A stretch of DNA of 12,070 nt. Source: Prosthecobacter sp. (GTDB lineage: Bacteria; Verrucomicrobiota; Verrucomicrobiia; Verrucomicrobiales; Verrucomicrobiaceae). The notes below the pieces were generated by a model, which saw nothing but the letters and a program-made list of their open reading frames with translations, had not been told where the DNA came from and made no database searches. Shown piece after piece: positions 6,532-12,070 of this stretch. A program made the translations under genes and the position numbers. Every line of letters starts with the position of its first letter. The stretch's first letter is position 1. The stretch is from assembly GCA_025869455.1 (NCBI GenBank), contig JAOZVT010000421.1, forward strand, positions 1 to 12,070. The letters are read 5' to 3'.

Positions 6532-7971
6532 ATGTCCCATCACGCTCCAAATCTAGAACATCACTTTCTCACCCGCAGGCAGTTGCTTGGCCGCTTGGGG
6601 ATGGGCATGGGTTCCCTTGCCCTGGGTGAACTCTTGGGCGCTGGCAAGGCTGAAGCAGCCTTGAACGCGAACAATCCCTTTGGTGTGCGCCAGCCGCATT
6701 TTGCACCGACGGCGAAGCGGGTCATCCACTTCTTCATGAATGGCGGCCCATCCCAGGTGGATACCTTTGATCCGAAGCCGATGCTGACCAAGTATGATGG
6801 TCAGGCACTCCCGAACATCCTCAAAACGGAGCGTCCAACAGGTGCCGGGATGAAGTCCCCCTTCAAGTTCGACAAGTATGGTGAGTGCGGTTTGGAAGTG
6901 AGTGAGATCTTTTCACGCACAGCGCAGTTTGCCGACGATATGTGCGTGATCCGTTCCATGCATGCGGATGTGCCTAACCATGAGCCTTCTCTGGGACTCA
7001 TGAACACAGGAGATGGTCGTCTGCATCGCCCCAGCCTTGGTTCTTGGGTGACTTATGGCCTGGGTTCGGAAAACGAAAACCTTCCTGGCTACATTTCCAT
7101 GTGCCCAAAAGGTATGCCCACCCGTCGGGCAAAAAACTGGCAGTCCGCTTTCCTGCCTAGCATTTATCAGGGCACCTACATCAACACGGAGAATACCGAT
7201 GTGGATAAGCTGGTGGAGTTTATCAAGAACACTTCCCTGGATATGAAGCAGCAGCGTCGTCAATTGGACTTGCTGTATGAACTGAATCACAATCACCTCA
7301 TTCAGCGTGACAATGATCAGCAGTTGGATGCCCGCATTCAGAGTTACGAGTTGGCTTACCGCATGCAGATGGAAGCCACGGATGCTTTCGACATCAGCAA
7401 GGAGCCTGAGCATATTCGCAAAGCCTATGGTGAAAACGACTTTGGTCGCCAAACCTTGATTGCCCGGCGTTTGCTGGAGCGCGGAGTTCGTTTCATTCAG
7501 CTCTGGACAGGGGCCGGTCAGCCTTGGGATAGCCATGATGAAATCCTGGATCACGCCCGCTTAGCCAAAGATGTGGATGGTGCGATTGCAGCCTTCATGG
7601 CGGACATGAAACAACGTGGCCTCTTTGATGACACACTCATGATTTGGGGCGGTGAGTTTGGCCGCACACCTGCGGTGGAATTACCAACTCCAGGTGCCAA
7701 TGCGGGCAAACAACGTGGCCGCGATCATAACCACTATGGCTTCACCAACTGGCTAGCAGGCGGTGGTGTTAAAGGTGGTTATACTCATGGTGCAACCGAT
7801 GAGTTCGGTTTCGCGGCGGTGGAGAAACCTGTCCATGTCCATGAACTCCATGCGACACTGCTCCACGCATTGGGCTTTGATCACTCGAAGTTTACCTTCA
7901 AGTACGCGGGACTGGATTTCCGTCTCACAGGCGTAGAGGAGTGCAAGGTCGTTACAGAATTGCTGGCGTAA
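6532..7971 (+). CDS. DUF1501 family Tat-exported protein (complete)
   Basis: The 479-residue product has a twin-arginine signal (TRRQLLGRLG, from residue 14) followed by a Gly/Ala/Leu-rich core, with cleavage probably near AEA/A at 40-43, so it is predicted to be exported folded. Family landmarks are VIHFFMNGGPSQVDTFDPKP (64-83), PNHEPS in the first third, WDSHDEI in the middle, IWGGEFGRTP (about 370) and GRDHNHYGFTNWLAGGGVKG (about 396). The histidine/aspartate-rich blocks are consistent with a metal site in a sulfatase/alkaline-phosphatase-like fold; that is family knowledge, and activity is unproven. It follows the cytochrome gene by 46 bases and has its own GGAGG site. Genes for these two families are habitually adjacent in Verrucomicrobiota and Planctomycetota, so a shared complex or pathway is likely. 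It is paralogous to the partial protein at 1-433. It converges on the thioredoxin gene across 89 bases with no canonical terminator. Confidence 0.93.
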   Translation: MSHHAPNLEHHFLTRRQLLGRLGMGMGSLALGELLGAGKAEAALNANNPFGVRQPHFAPTAKRVIHFFMNGGPSQVDTFDPKPMLTKYDGQALPNILKTERPTGAGMKSPFKFDKYGECGLEVSEIFSRTAQFADDMCVIRSMHADVPNHEPSLGLMNTGDGRLHRPSLGSWVTYGLGSENENLPGYISMCPKGMPTRRAKNWQSAFLPSIYQGTYINTENTDVDKLVEFIKNTSLDMKQQRRQLDLLYELNHNHLIQRDNDQQLDARIQSYELAYRMQMEATDAFDISKEPEHIRKAYGENDFGRQTLIARRLLERGVRFIQLWTGAGQPWDSHDEILDHARLAKDVDGAIAAFMADMKQRGLFDDTLMIWGGEFGRTPAVELPTPGANAGKQRGRDHNHYGFTNWLAGGGVKGGYTHGATDEFGFAAVEKPVHVHELHATLLHALGFDHSKFTFKYAGLDFRLTGVEECKVVTELLA

Positions 7972-8060
7972 CCTCATCGGGTGGTGGCTTGGAGTGCCCT
8001 TTTTTCACCTTTGGGTGCGGTTCTCCAATCCCTTTCTGGAAGTGGTCAGTAAAGCGTGCT

Positions 8061-8456
8061 TTAAAGTTCCAGCATTCTTAGCATGGCCGTTTTGGGAATG
8101 GCTCCTGTTTGCCGTTTCACTTCGCTGCCGTTTTTAAAGACGATGAAAGTGGGGATGCTGCGGATGCCATGTTGAGCGGCAAGGATACGTTGTTCATCCA
8201 CATTCACACGAATGACTTTGGCGCGGCCAGTCAGTTCTTCTGAGAGCGCTTCGACCACAGGACCCACCTTGCGGCAGGGGCCGCACCAATCGGCATAAAA
8301 TTCGACCAACACAGGCAGCTTCGAATTCTGAACTTCTTCCAAGGAAGTGGCCGACTTGCTAGGGATCGTGACGGGGCGCGACATGTCGAGCATGATCCAG
8401 CCGATCCATGCGAACACAGCACCTGTGATCCAAAGGCCGATGTTGGATGCTTTCAT
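8061..8456 (-). CDS. Membrane-anchored thioredoxin-like protein
   Basis: The 131-residue protein has an N-terminal membrane segment (about 6-23, IGLWITGAVFAWIGWIML) after a single Lys, then a full thioredoxin domain. The active site is WCGPC (57-61) in VEFYADWCGPCRKVGPVV, and the cis-proline is Pro102 (SIPTF). Residues AKVIRVNVDE and FIVFKNGSEV are typical thioredoxin strands. It should reduce or exchange disulfides; with N-terminus inside and one helix, the domain would face the periplasm, although this topology call rests on one charged residue. ATG 8456 is preceded by GAGG 7 bases away, and that GAGG lies in a hairpin stem described separately. The gene lies 43 bases downstream of the phosphofructokinase gene on the same strand. 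Periplasmic thioredoxins can serve cytochrome c maturation, and a CxxCH protein is encoded nearby, but that link is inference. Confidence 0.92.
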   Translation of the reverse strand: MKASNIGLWITGAVFAWIGWIMLDMSRPVTIPSKSATSLEEVQNSKLPVLVEFYADWCGPCRKVGPVVEALSEELTGRAKVIRVNVDEQRILAAQHGIRSIPTFIVFKNGSEVKRQTGAIPKTAMLRMLEL

Positions 8457-8463
8457 AGGGAAA

Positions 8464-8478
8464 CCTCAGTTGCTGAGG
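8464..8478 (-). promoter_or_regulatory. Hairpin enclosing the thioredoxin ribosome-binding site
   Basis: On the minus strand the sequence reads CCTCAG-CAA-CTGAGG, a perfect 6-bp stem with a 3-base loop, then TTTCCCT and the thioredoxin ATG. The 3' arm contains GAGG at correct spacing (7 bases), so folding would hide the ribosome site. Alternatively it is a short terminator for the phosphofructokinase gene, since TTT follows, but the T-run is too short to be convincing. Confidence 0.55.
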
Positions 8479-8499
8479 CTTGGTTGCCAAATGGTTTTA

Positions 8500-9825
8500 T
8501 CAAAACATCATAGCTGGCTGGCCCGTGCTTTCTAACACCGCGTGCCAAAGCTCACTATGAGAGTCCACTTTCCGGCGGCCGTGAGTCACCATGTCCAGAG
8601 GAAGATGAACAAAGGCATTGTGCCAGCGTCCTACCAGCATGGATGTTTTGCCTGCCATGGCGGCATGGACAGCAGCCTGGGCAAGGCGTGAGCAATACAC
8701 GTTATCCTGAGGATTCGCGGGCACACTGCGGACGATGTAACTCGGATCAATGTACTTCAGATTTACTTCCATTCGGCGGGATTTGAAGAAGGCATTGATT
8801 TGGTCTTTGAGGTAAAGGCCGATGTCTCCATAGCGCTTGTTGCCGCTCGCATCGGTAGCCCCATCGGCGGCCTGGCAGAGATTTTGACCTGCTCCTTCGG
8901 CGACGACGATGACGGCGCTGCCACGTTTGGCTAAGCGATATCGTAGCGCCTCTAGCAAGCCTTTGGTGCCTTCCATGGTGAACTCCACTTCTGGGATGAG
9001 AACGAAGTCCACGTTGCTTCCGGCCAGGGCGGCGAAACAGGAGATGAACCCACTGTCACGTCCCATGAGCTTGAGCAAGCCGATGCCATTGACAGCTCCA
9101 CAGGCCTCCGTGTAAGCGCATTTGACAGCGTTCACCGCTTCAGCAAACGCGGTTTCAAAGCCGAAGCTCTTGTCCAAATACATGATGTCATTGTCAATGG
9201 TCTTGGGAATGCCAACGACAGCCTTGCGCAAGCCACGGCTGGCGATTTCCTTGGCGATTTCAGATGCGCCACGGAGCGTGCCGTCCCCCCCGATAACAAA
9301 AAGGATGTCCACTCCCATGTCCTCTAGAGTGTCCACCATGTCACCGATGGGCTGCTGACCACGGGAGCTGCCCAGGATGGTGCCACCGAAGTTATGAATC
9401 TGCGCCACTGACTCTGGCCGCAACATGATGGGCGTATGACCGTAACGCTGCACCAAGCCTTCATAGCCGTAACGAAAACCATACACTTTCGTGACGCCGT
9501 ACTGACGGTAGCACTGGTTTACAATGCCACGGATGATGTCGTTAAGCCCAGGACACAAGCCACCACAGGTGACAATGCCGACGGTGGTGCGTGGAGGATC
9601 AAAGAAGATTTCTTCACGCGCTCCAGCTTCTTCAAAGCTGAGGGCGCTGTTTTCCTCCATGAGCCCCTGCACCGTATTGGTGAAGAGGATGCGGTCAGTC
9701 TCCGTTTTGAAAGGCACTTGTACACTACCGATCTGATGCAACGGGGAGTGAAATCGGCACGGACCTAAAGAGGGGATGTCAACATTCAGCATGGGGCGAC
9801 TAGTAGAGAGCACAACGGGTGCCAT
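8500..9825 (-). CDS. pfkA: ATP-type 6-phosphofructokinase, atypical PfkA group
   Basis: This 441-residue enzyme should phosphorylate fructose 6-phosphate to fructose 1,6-bisphosphate in cytosolic glycolysis. Motifs: CGGLCPGLN (87-95), GGDGT (179-183), PKTIDND (207-213, catalytic Asp region), MGRDSGF (254-260). In this superfamily, GGDG marks ATP users and GGDD marks pyrophosphate users, whereas PKTIDND and MGRDSG are typical of the pyrophosphate branch; the combination seen here is that of the atypical ATP-dependent group (plant, trypanosome and spirochaete-like PFKs). The extra N-terminal stretch of about 80 residues before the catalytic core also fits that group. Met12 (codon at 9792) is an alternative start; no Shine-Dalgarno is visible at either, and the first ATG lies in a hairpin. 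The gene is 46 bases downstream of the carrier/condensation gene and 43 upstream of the thioredoxin gene. Donor preference (ATP) is inferred from GGDGT only. Confidence 0.93.
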   Translation of the reverse strand: MAPVVLSTSRPMLNVDIPSLGPCRFHSPLHQIGSVQVPFKTETDRILFTNTVQGLMEENSALSFEEAGAREEIFFDPPRTTVGIVTCGGLCPGLNDIIRGIVNQCYRQYGVTKVYGFRYGYEGLVQRYGHTPIMLRPESVAQIHNFGGTILGSSRGQQPIGDMVDTLEDMGVDILFVIGGDGTLRGASEIAKEIASRGLRKAVVGIPKTIDNDIMYLDKSFGFETAFAEAVNAVKCAYTEACGAVNGIGLLKLMGRDSGFISCFAALAGSNVDFVLIPEVEFTMEGTKGLLEALRYRLAKRGSAVIVVAEGAGQNLCQAADGATDASGNKRYGDIGLYLKDQINAFFKSRRMEVNLKYIDPSYIVRSVPANPQDNVYCSRLAQAAVHAAMAGKTSMLVGRWHNAFVHLPLDMVTHGRRKVDSHSELWHAVLESTGQPAMMF

Positions 9826-9848
9826 GCATTGGGCATGATGGCTTTTTT
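9821..9848. repeat. Stem-loop with T-run overlapping the pfkA start codon
   Basis: On the plus strand GCCAT-(G)-CAT (9821-9829) pairs with ATG-ATGGC (9835-9842) around a 5-base loop, with one bulged G, and six T follow (9843-9848). This has the shape of a plus-strand terminator although no plus-strand gene leads into it. On the minus strand the same stem contains the first pfkA ATG (9825-9823). The structure is visible; its role is unknown. Confidence 0.4.
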
Positions 9849-9871
9849 GTACATGGATTCAGACGGGTGAT

Positions 9872-11572
9872 TTAGGCGACACCCAGGTCTGCCTTCAATT
9901 GATCCACAAAGATGGCACGTTCCTCATCCGTCATGGTGCCTTCACGCCAGCAAAGAGTGAGCACTAAACGTCCATTTTTCTCATTGGTGAAGACACCCGT
10001 TCCTGGAGGGTCAGAGAAGCTGGGCACGTGATAGGCATTGGTGACTTGAGCCCCTGCGAACTGTTTCAGTTCTGGAGCAAACACGCCGGTATTGGAATGG
10101 TAGAAGGAGCTGAATTTACCCTTCATGTGCCAGTTGATGAAGTGCATGTGCAGGCTCGGCGGCATGGGGCGCATCAGCCACATGAGATCGCGGAAGGCAT
10201 CGCCAATTTTATCTTTGATAAAACGGGTGTGCTGCTTGTGCAGAGATTGCGCCGCTGAATCAAGCGTGGTGAGATCTTCCGCGAGGAGGTTGCAGAAGAA
10301 CATGGTCAGATGGTTCTGGAAAAGCGGGCCACGAGTGCCTTTCCGGCGCACCTGAATGGGAATGCAGCACATCAGGGACTCGGGCTTTTGCCCTCGGTGA
10401 GTGAACACACGCTGGTGAGCCCGCATGGCGCAGGCTAAATGAAAGGGCATGTTGATGAGCGGCCCCGAGATCTCGGCACTGCGTCTTGCGGCCTCCGCGC
10501 TTTGCTCTTCCGTGAGTGTGATGACTTGAAAGTGGGCGCGTCCAGAGGAGAGCTTGGAAGAACCGAGGGCCTCAAACGGCTTTTTCATGACGGTGTCAAA
10601 AAAGGCAGGCATGACCTTAGCCGTCTTCCAGCGTTCTCCCCAGCCACGTTGATCTTGCAGGTCCGTCAGGTCAAAGGCGGGGACGGGAGCACTGCTGCCG
10701 CCTAACAAACGATTGATTTCAAGGAGGAAGAACTCTGCGCCGATGCCATCCATGATCAGGTGGCTCCAGGAGAAAACAAAGACGAAGTTGCCATCGGCTT
10801 TTTCCACGAGGTCAAAGCGGACGTTCATCCACCCATCGTCATACTGGGGGAGGGAAGTGTTGATGATGTCATCCAGCTTCGTTTGCGCGTCTTGGAATTT
10901 CTCAGCCCCATGCGTCAGGAGGAGACCTGCGGAGCTCTCTTCCGACCAGAGATGCAGTTCCACTGGGCGTGGATTTGTCGCAGGTACCCAGATCGGCAGG
11001 GAGAAGAAGCTGGGCTTTTTCAACTGCGCGGTGAGGATGGGGAAGGGGAAGCGGTTTGGGAGTTCCAGGAGGAGAGCCTTGATGGCTTGTACATCCGGAG
11101 CTTTATCCAGCTCAATGAACGAGCGGGCGATGTGGCCTCCCTGGCCTGCCTGACGTAACATTTCATCAAAGGCGTGGGTGAAGAAATCACAGTCCCGCAG
11201 AGGTAAGCGATCAAACTTGGCCTCGGGTTTTGCAGGCTCTGAGATTACAGCGACTGGCGCAGCCGCGATGACAGGTGCCGGTGCTTCGGCGGTTTCTGGT
11301 CCGCCTTCACTAACGACGTAACCTTGAGCCACCAGCAAGGCTGCAATGGTCTGTGCGGTTTTGAAGTTGGCGCGGGAAACACTGGCTACCGGAATGGCCA
11401 CGCTATAGTGCTCTTCCAAAAGCAGCAGCAACTGCATGATGGCCATGGAGTCCAAGCCTGCCTCAAAGAGGTCTGAACTAACGCTGAAACCAGGGGGAGT
11501 TTGAAGGACTTCGTCGCGGACGAGATCGAGCACGCGCAGCTCGAGTTGGGACAGAGTGGGGGCGTCAGTCAT
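9872..11572 (-). CDS. Carrier-protein/condensation-type acyltransferase fusion
   Basis: The 566-residue protein has three parts. Residues 1-85 are an acyl/peptidyl carrier domain with phosphopantetheine site Ser42 in DLFEAGLDSMAIMQ. Residues about 88-118 are an Ala/Pro/Glu-rich linker. Residues about 120-566 resemble the NRPS-condensation/wax-ester-synthase superfamily: SHLIMDG (270-276) stands where HHxxxDG is expected, keeping the catalytic second His271 and Asp275 while the first His is Ser; MCCIPIQVRR, a following Asn-rich block (FQNHLTMF) and a C-terminal GRLVLTLCW strand also fit. It should transfer an acyl or aminoacyl group from the carrier thioester to an amine or alcohol. No adenylation, ketosynthase or thioesterase domain is in view, so loading must occur in trans. 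The usual NRPS DFGWG motif was not seen, which leans away from a classical C domain. ATG 11572 lacks a Shine-Dalgarno. Substrate and product are unknown. Confidence 0.82.
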   Translation of the reverse strand: MTDAPTLSQLELRVLDLVRDEVLQTPPGFSVSSDLFEAGLDSMAIMQLLLLLEEHYSVAIPVASVSRANFKTAQTIAALLVAQGYVVSEGGPETAEAPAPVIAAAPVAVISEPAKPEAKFDRLPLRDCDFFTHAFDEMLRQAGQGGHIARSFIELDKAPDVQAIKALLLELPNRFPFPILTAQLKKPSFFSLPIWVPATNPRPVELHLWSEESSAGLLLTHGAEKFQDAQTKLDDIINTSLPQYDDGWMNVRFDLVEKADGNFVFVFSWSHLIMDGIGAEFFLLEINRLLGGSSAPVPAFDLTDLQDQRGWGERWKTAKVMPAFFDTVMKKPFEALGSSKLSSGRAHFQVITLTEEQSAEAARRSAEISGPLINMPFHLACAMRAHQRVFTHRGQKPESLMCCIPIQVRRKGTRGPLFQNHLTMFFCNLLAEDLTTLDSAAQSLHKQHTRFIKDKIGDAFRDLMWLMRPMPPSLHMHFINWHMKGKFSSFYHSNTGVFAPELKQFAGAQVTNAYHVPSFSDPPGTGVFTNEKNGRLVLTLCWREGTMTDEERAIFVDQLKADLGVA

Positions 11573-11590
11573 TCGGGTGATAAAAGTCCG

Positions 11591-11618
11591 AACGTACAGA
11601 CGGCAATCCCTGGGTCAA
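11591..11618 (-). promoter_or_regulatory. Candidate promoter of the carrier/condensation gene
   Basis: On the minus strand TTGACC (11618-11613) and TACGTT (11596-11591) are spaced by 16 bases, a fair sigma-70 match. Transcription would begin near 11584, leaving a leader of about 12 bases before ATG 11572, consistent with the missing Shine-Dalgarno. Prediction from consensus only. Confidence 0.35.
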
Positions 11619-11706
11619 GGACAGCCACTCTTTGTGCCGTGCAAACTATCAATCTAGCGAAGTTTTTGGGTTTTCAGTCTCCCCAAAACCTATTTCCCGA
11701 GAGGGC

Positions 11707-11737
11707 TGCTTACCATTCGTGCAGTAAGCATGGTGAG
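11707..11737. repeat. Two mutually exclusive stem-loops between tRNA-Cys and the carrier gene
   Basis: TGCTTAC (11707-11713) pairs perfectly with GTAAGCA (11724-11730). CTTACCAT (11709-11716) can instead pair with ATGGTGAG (11730-11737), 8 pairs including one G-T. Both cannot form together. The site lies in the 210-base gap downstream of tRNA-Cys and upstream of the carrier gene's proposed promoter. It may be processing or termination structure for the tRNA transcript, or chance. Confidence 0.35.
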
Positions 11738-11743
11738 AATTCC

Positions 11744-11777
11744 AACTTGGGAAGCTTCATCAGAACTTATCCAAGTT
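11744..11777. repeat. 7-bp inverted repeat just downstream of tRNA-Cys
   Basis: AACTTGG (11744-11750) and CCAAGTT (11771-11777) form a perfect 7-bp inverted repeat around 20 bases, starting 5 bases beyond the tRNA 3' end on the minus strand. No T-run follows in the direction of transcription, so it is not a standard terminator; it may help tRNA 3' processing or stop transcription weakly. Confidence 0.35.
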
Positions 11778-11782
11778 CCAAG

Positions 11783-11857
11783 TGGAGGCGAGGGCGGGAA
11801 TTGAACCCGCGCATACCGGTTTTGCAGACCAGTGCATTACCACTTTGCTACCTCGCC
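11783..11857 (-). tRNA. trnC: tRNA-Cys, anticodon GCA
   Basis: The minus strand folds as a standard 75-base cloverleaf. The acceptor stem is GGCGAGG with CCTCGCC, followed by discriminator T and an encoded CCA. The D arm is GCA-loop-TGC with GG in the loop. The anticodon stem is CTGGT with ACCGG (one T-G pair) around loop CTGCAAA, giving anticodon GCA for cysteine. The variable loop has 5 bases, and the T arm is GCGGG-TTCAATT-CCCGC. All stems pair, so this is a functional tRNA by sequence. It lies between the unidentified gene ending at 11936 and the carrier/condensation gene, with a plausible promoter of its own. Confidence 0.97.
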
Positions 11858-11878
11858 ATTGCTCGTAGAGCAGAGGGG

Positions 11879-11908
11879 ACACTAAGACCTGTCTGACGTT
11901 GTTGTCAA
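11879..11908 (-). promoter_or_regulatory. Candidate promoter of tRNA-Cys
   Basis: On the minus strand a perfect TTGACA (11908-11903) is followed after 18 bases by TAGTGT (11884-11879), which keeps the T, A and final T of a -10 box. Transcription would start near 11872, about 15 bases before the tRNA 5' end, as is usual for tRNA genes. Inferred from consensus and position. Confidence 0.55.
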
Positions 11909-11923
11909 CTGAGAGACAGGTCT
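11885..11923. repeat. Paired AGACNNGTCT palindromes flanking the tRNA-Cys -35 box
   Basis: AGACCTGTCT (11885-11894) and AGACAGGTCT (11914-11923) are exact reverse complements, 10 bases each. Each is also itself nearly palindromic (AGAC-NN-GTCT); the second extends to GAGAC-AG-GTCTC. Centres are 29 bases apart. The first fills the promoter spacer next to the -10 box, the -35 box is between them, and the second lies just upstream. In RNA from the upstream gene they could form a 10-bp hairpin 12 bases past its stop codon, but no T-run follows. Either two operators or a terminator-like hairpin. Confidence 0.6.
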
Positions 11924-11935
11924 CAATGAGAATCT

Positions 11936-12070
11936 TCAGTTCACAAATGTGATTTTGCCTACTTGACCTGCGGCCATGGCGGCGTGCTGGGCATCGGTAC
12001 AGGCGGAATCAATGGGTGCGTCTGGGGCGGCGTCGCTCTTTTCCAAGAGGTTGTTAGCAAGCATCCAGCG
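11936..12070 (-). CDS. C-terminal 44 residues of an unidentified gene (runs off right edge)
   Basis: The minus strand is open from the window edge to TGA at 11938-11936, giving 44 residues that end QVGKITFVN and include an Asp/Ala/Pro-rich stretch (SDAAPDAPIDSACTDAQ). The stop codon is followed after 12 bases by the 10-bp inverted repeat, which fits a real gene end, and codon use resembles neighbouring genes. I do not recognise the family. It could still be a chance open frame because only 45 codons are visible. Confidence 0.5.
   Translation of the reverse strand, partial: RWMLANNLLEKSDAAPDAPIDSACTDAQHAAMAAGQVGKITFVN

Noticed and set aside
6913..7554. Minus-strand open frame of 213 codons inside the DUF1501 gene
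   Set aside because: Antisense to conserved DUF1501 sequence, with no motif or ribosome site.
7972..8060. Terminator between the convergent DUF1501 and thioredoxin genes
   Set aside because: CACC-TTTG-GGTG has only a 4-bp stem and its T-run precedes rather than follows it on the plus strand, so it does not fit an intrinsic terminator for either gene.

Overview
The window looks like a chromosomal segment of a member of the Verrucomicrobiota, or less likely the Planctomycetota. The evidence is the set of families typical of those phyla: a planctomycete-type cytochrome c protein (PSCyt1/PSCyt2(DUF1549)/PSD1(DUF1553)), two DUF1501 proteins with Tat-type signals, and a DUF1080 (3-keto-disaccharide hydrolase family) lipoprotein. 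Base composition is moderately GC-rich. Most start codons lack a clear Shine-Dalgarno sequence. No phage, transposase or CRISPR sequence was seen.

Layout. Positions 1-433 (minus) hold the N-terminal part of a DUF1501 protein that runs off the left edge. It diverges across only 38 bases from a DUF1080 lipoprotein (472-1695, plus). A convergent ABC ATPase of the ModF/YlmA-like, membrane-subunit-free type follows (1809-2588, minus). A 582-base intergenic stretch (2589-3170) carries a cluster of inverted repeats built on an ATGGGGA core. Next is a plus-strand pair: the 1104-residue cytochrome/PSD1 protein (3171-6485) and a complete DUF1501 protein (6532-7971). The rest is on the minus strand. In transcription order it is: the C-terminal tail of an unidentified gene (11936-12070), tRNA-Cys(GCA) (11783-11857), a carrier-protein/condensation-domain fusion (9872-11572), an atypical ATP-type 6-phosphofructokinase (8500-9825), and a membrane-anchored thioredoxin (8061-8456).

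How the genes may work together. The left half encodes exported proteins: a lipoprotein that probably binds or cleaves (3-keto-)sugars, a two-CxxCH cytochrome-like protein, and its DUF1501 partner. I infer an envelope redox/polysaccharide-processing system, but no substrate can be read from the sequence. The thioredoxin could in principle keep the haem-binding cysteines reduced, but that is only proximity. The right half is housekeeping (tRNA-Cys, phosphofructokinase) plus a free-standing acyl/peptidyl carrier-condensation protein with no loading enzyme in view.

The most unusual non-coding signals are: (i) the ATGGGGA inverted-repeat cluster upstream of the cytochrome gene; (ii) two AGACNNGTCT palindromes 29 bp apart bracketing the TTGACA box of a plausible tRNA-Cys promoter; and (iii) a perfect 6-bp hairpin that buries the ribosome-binding site of the thioredoxin gene.
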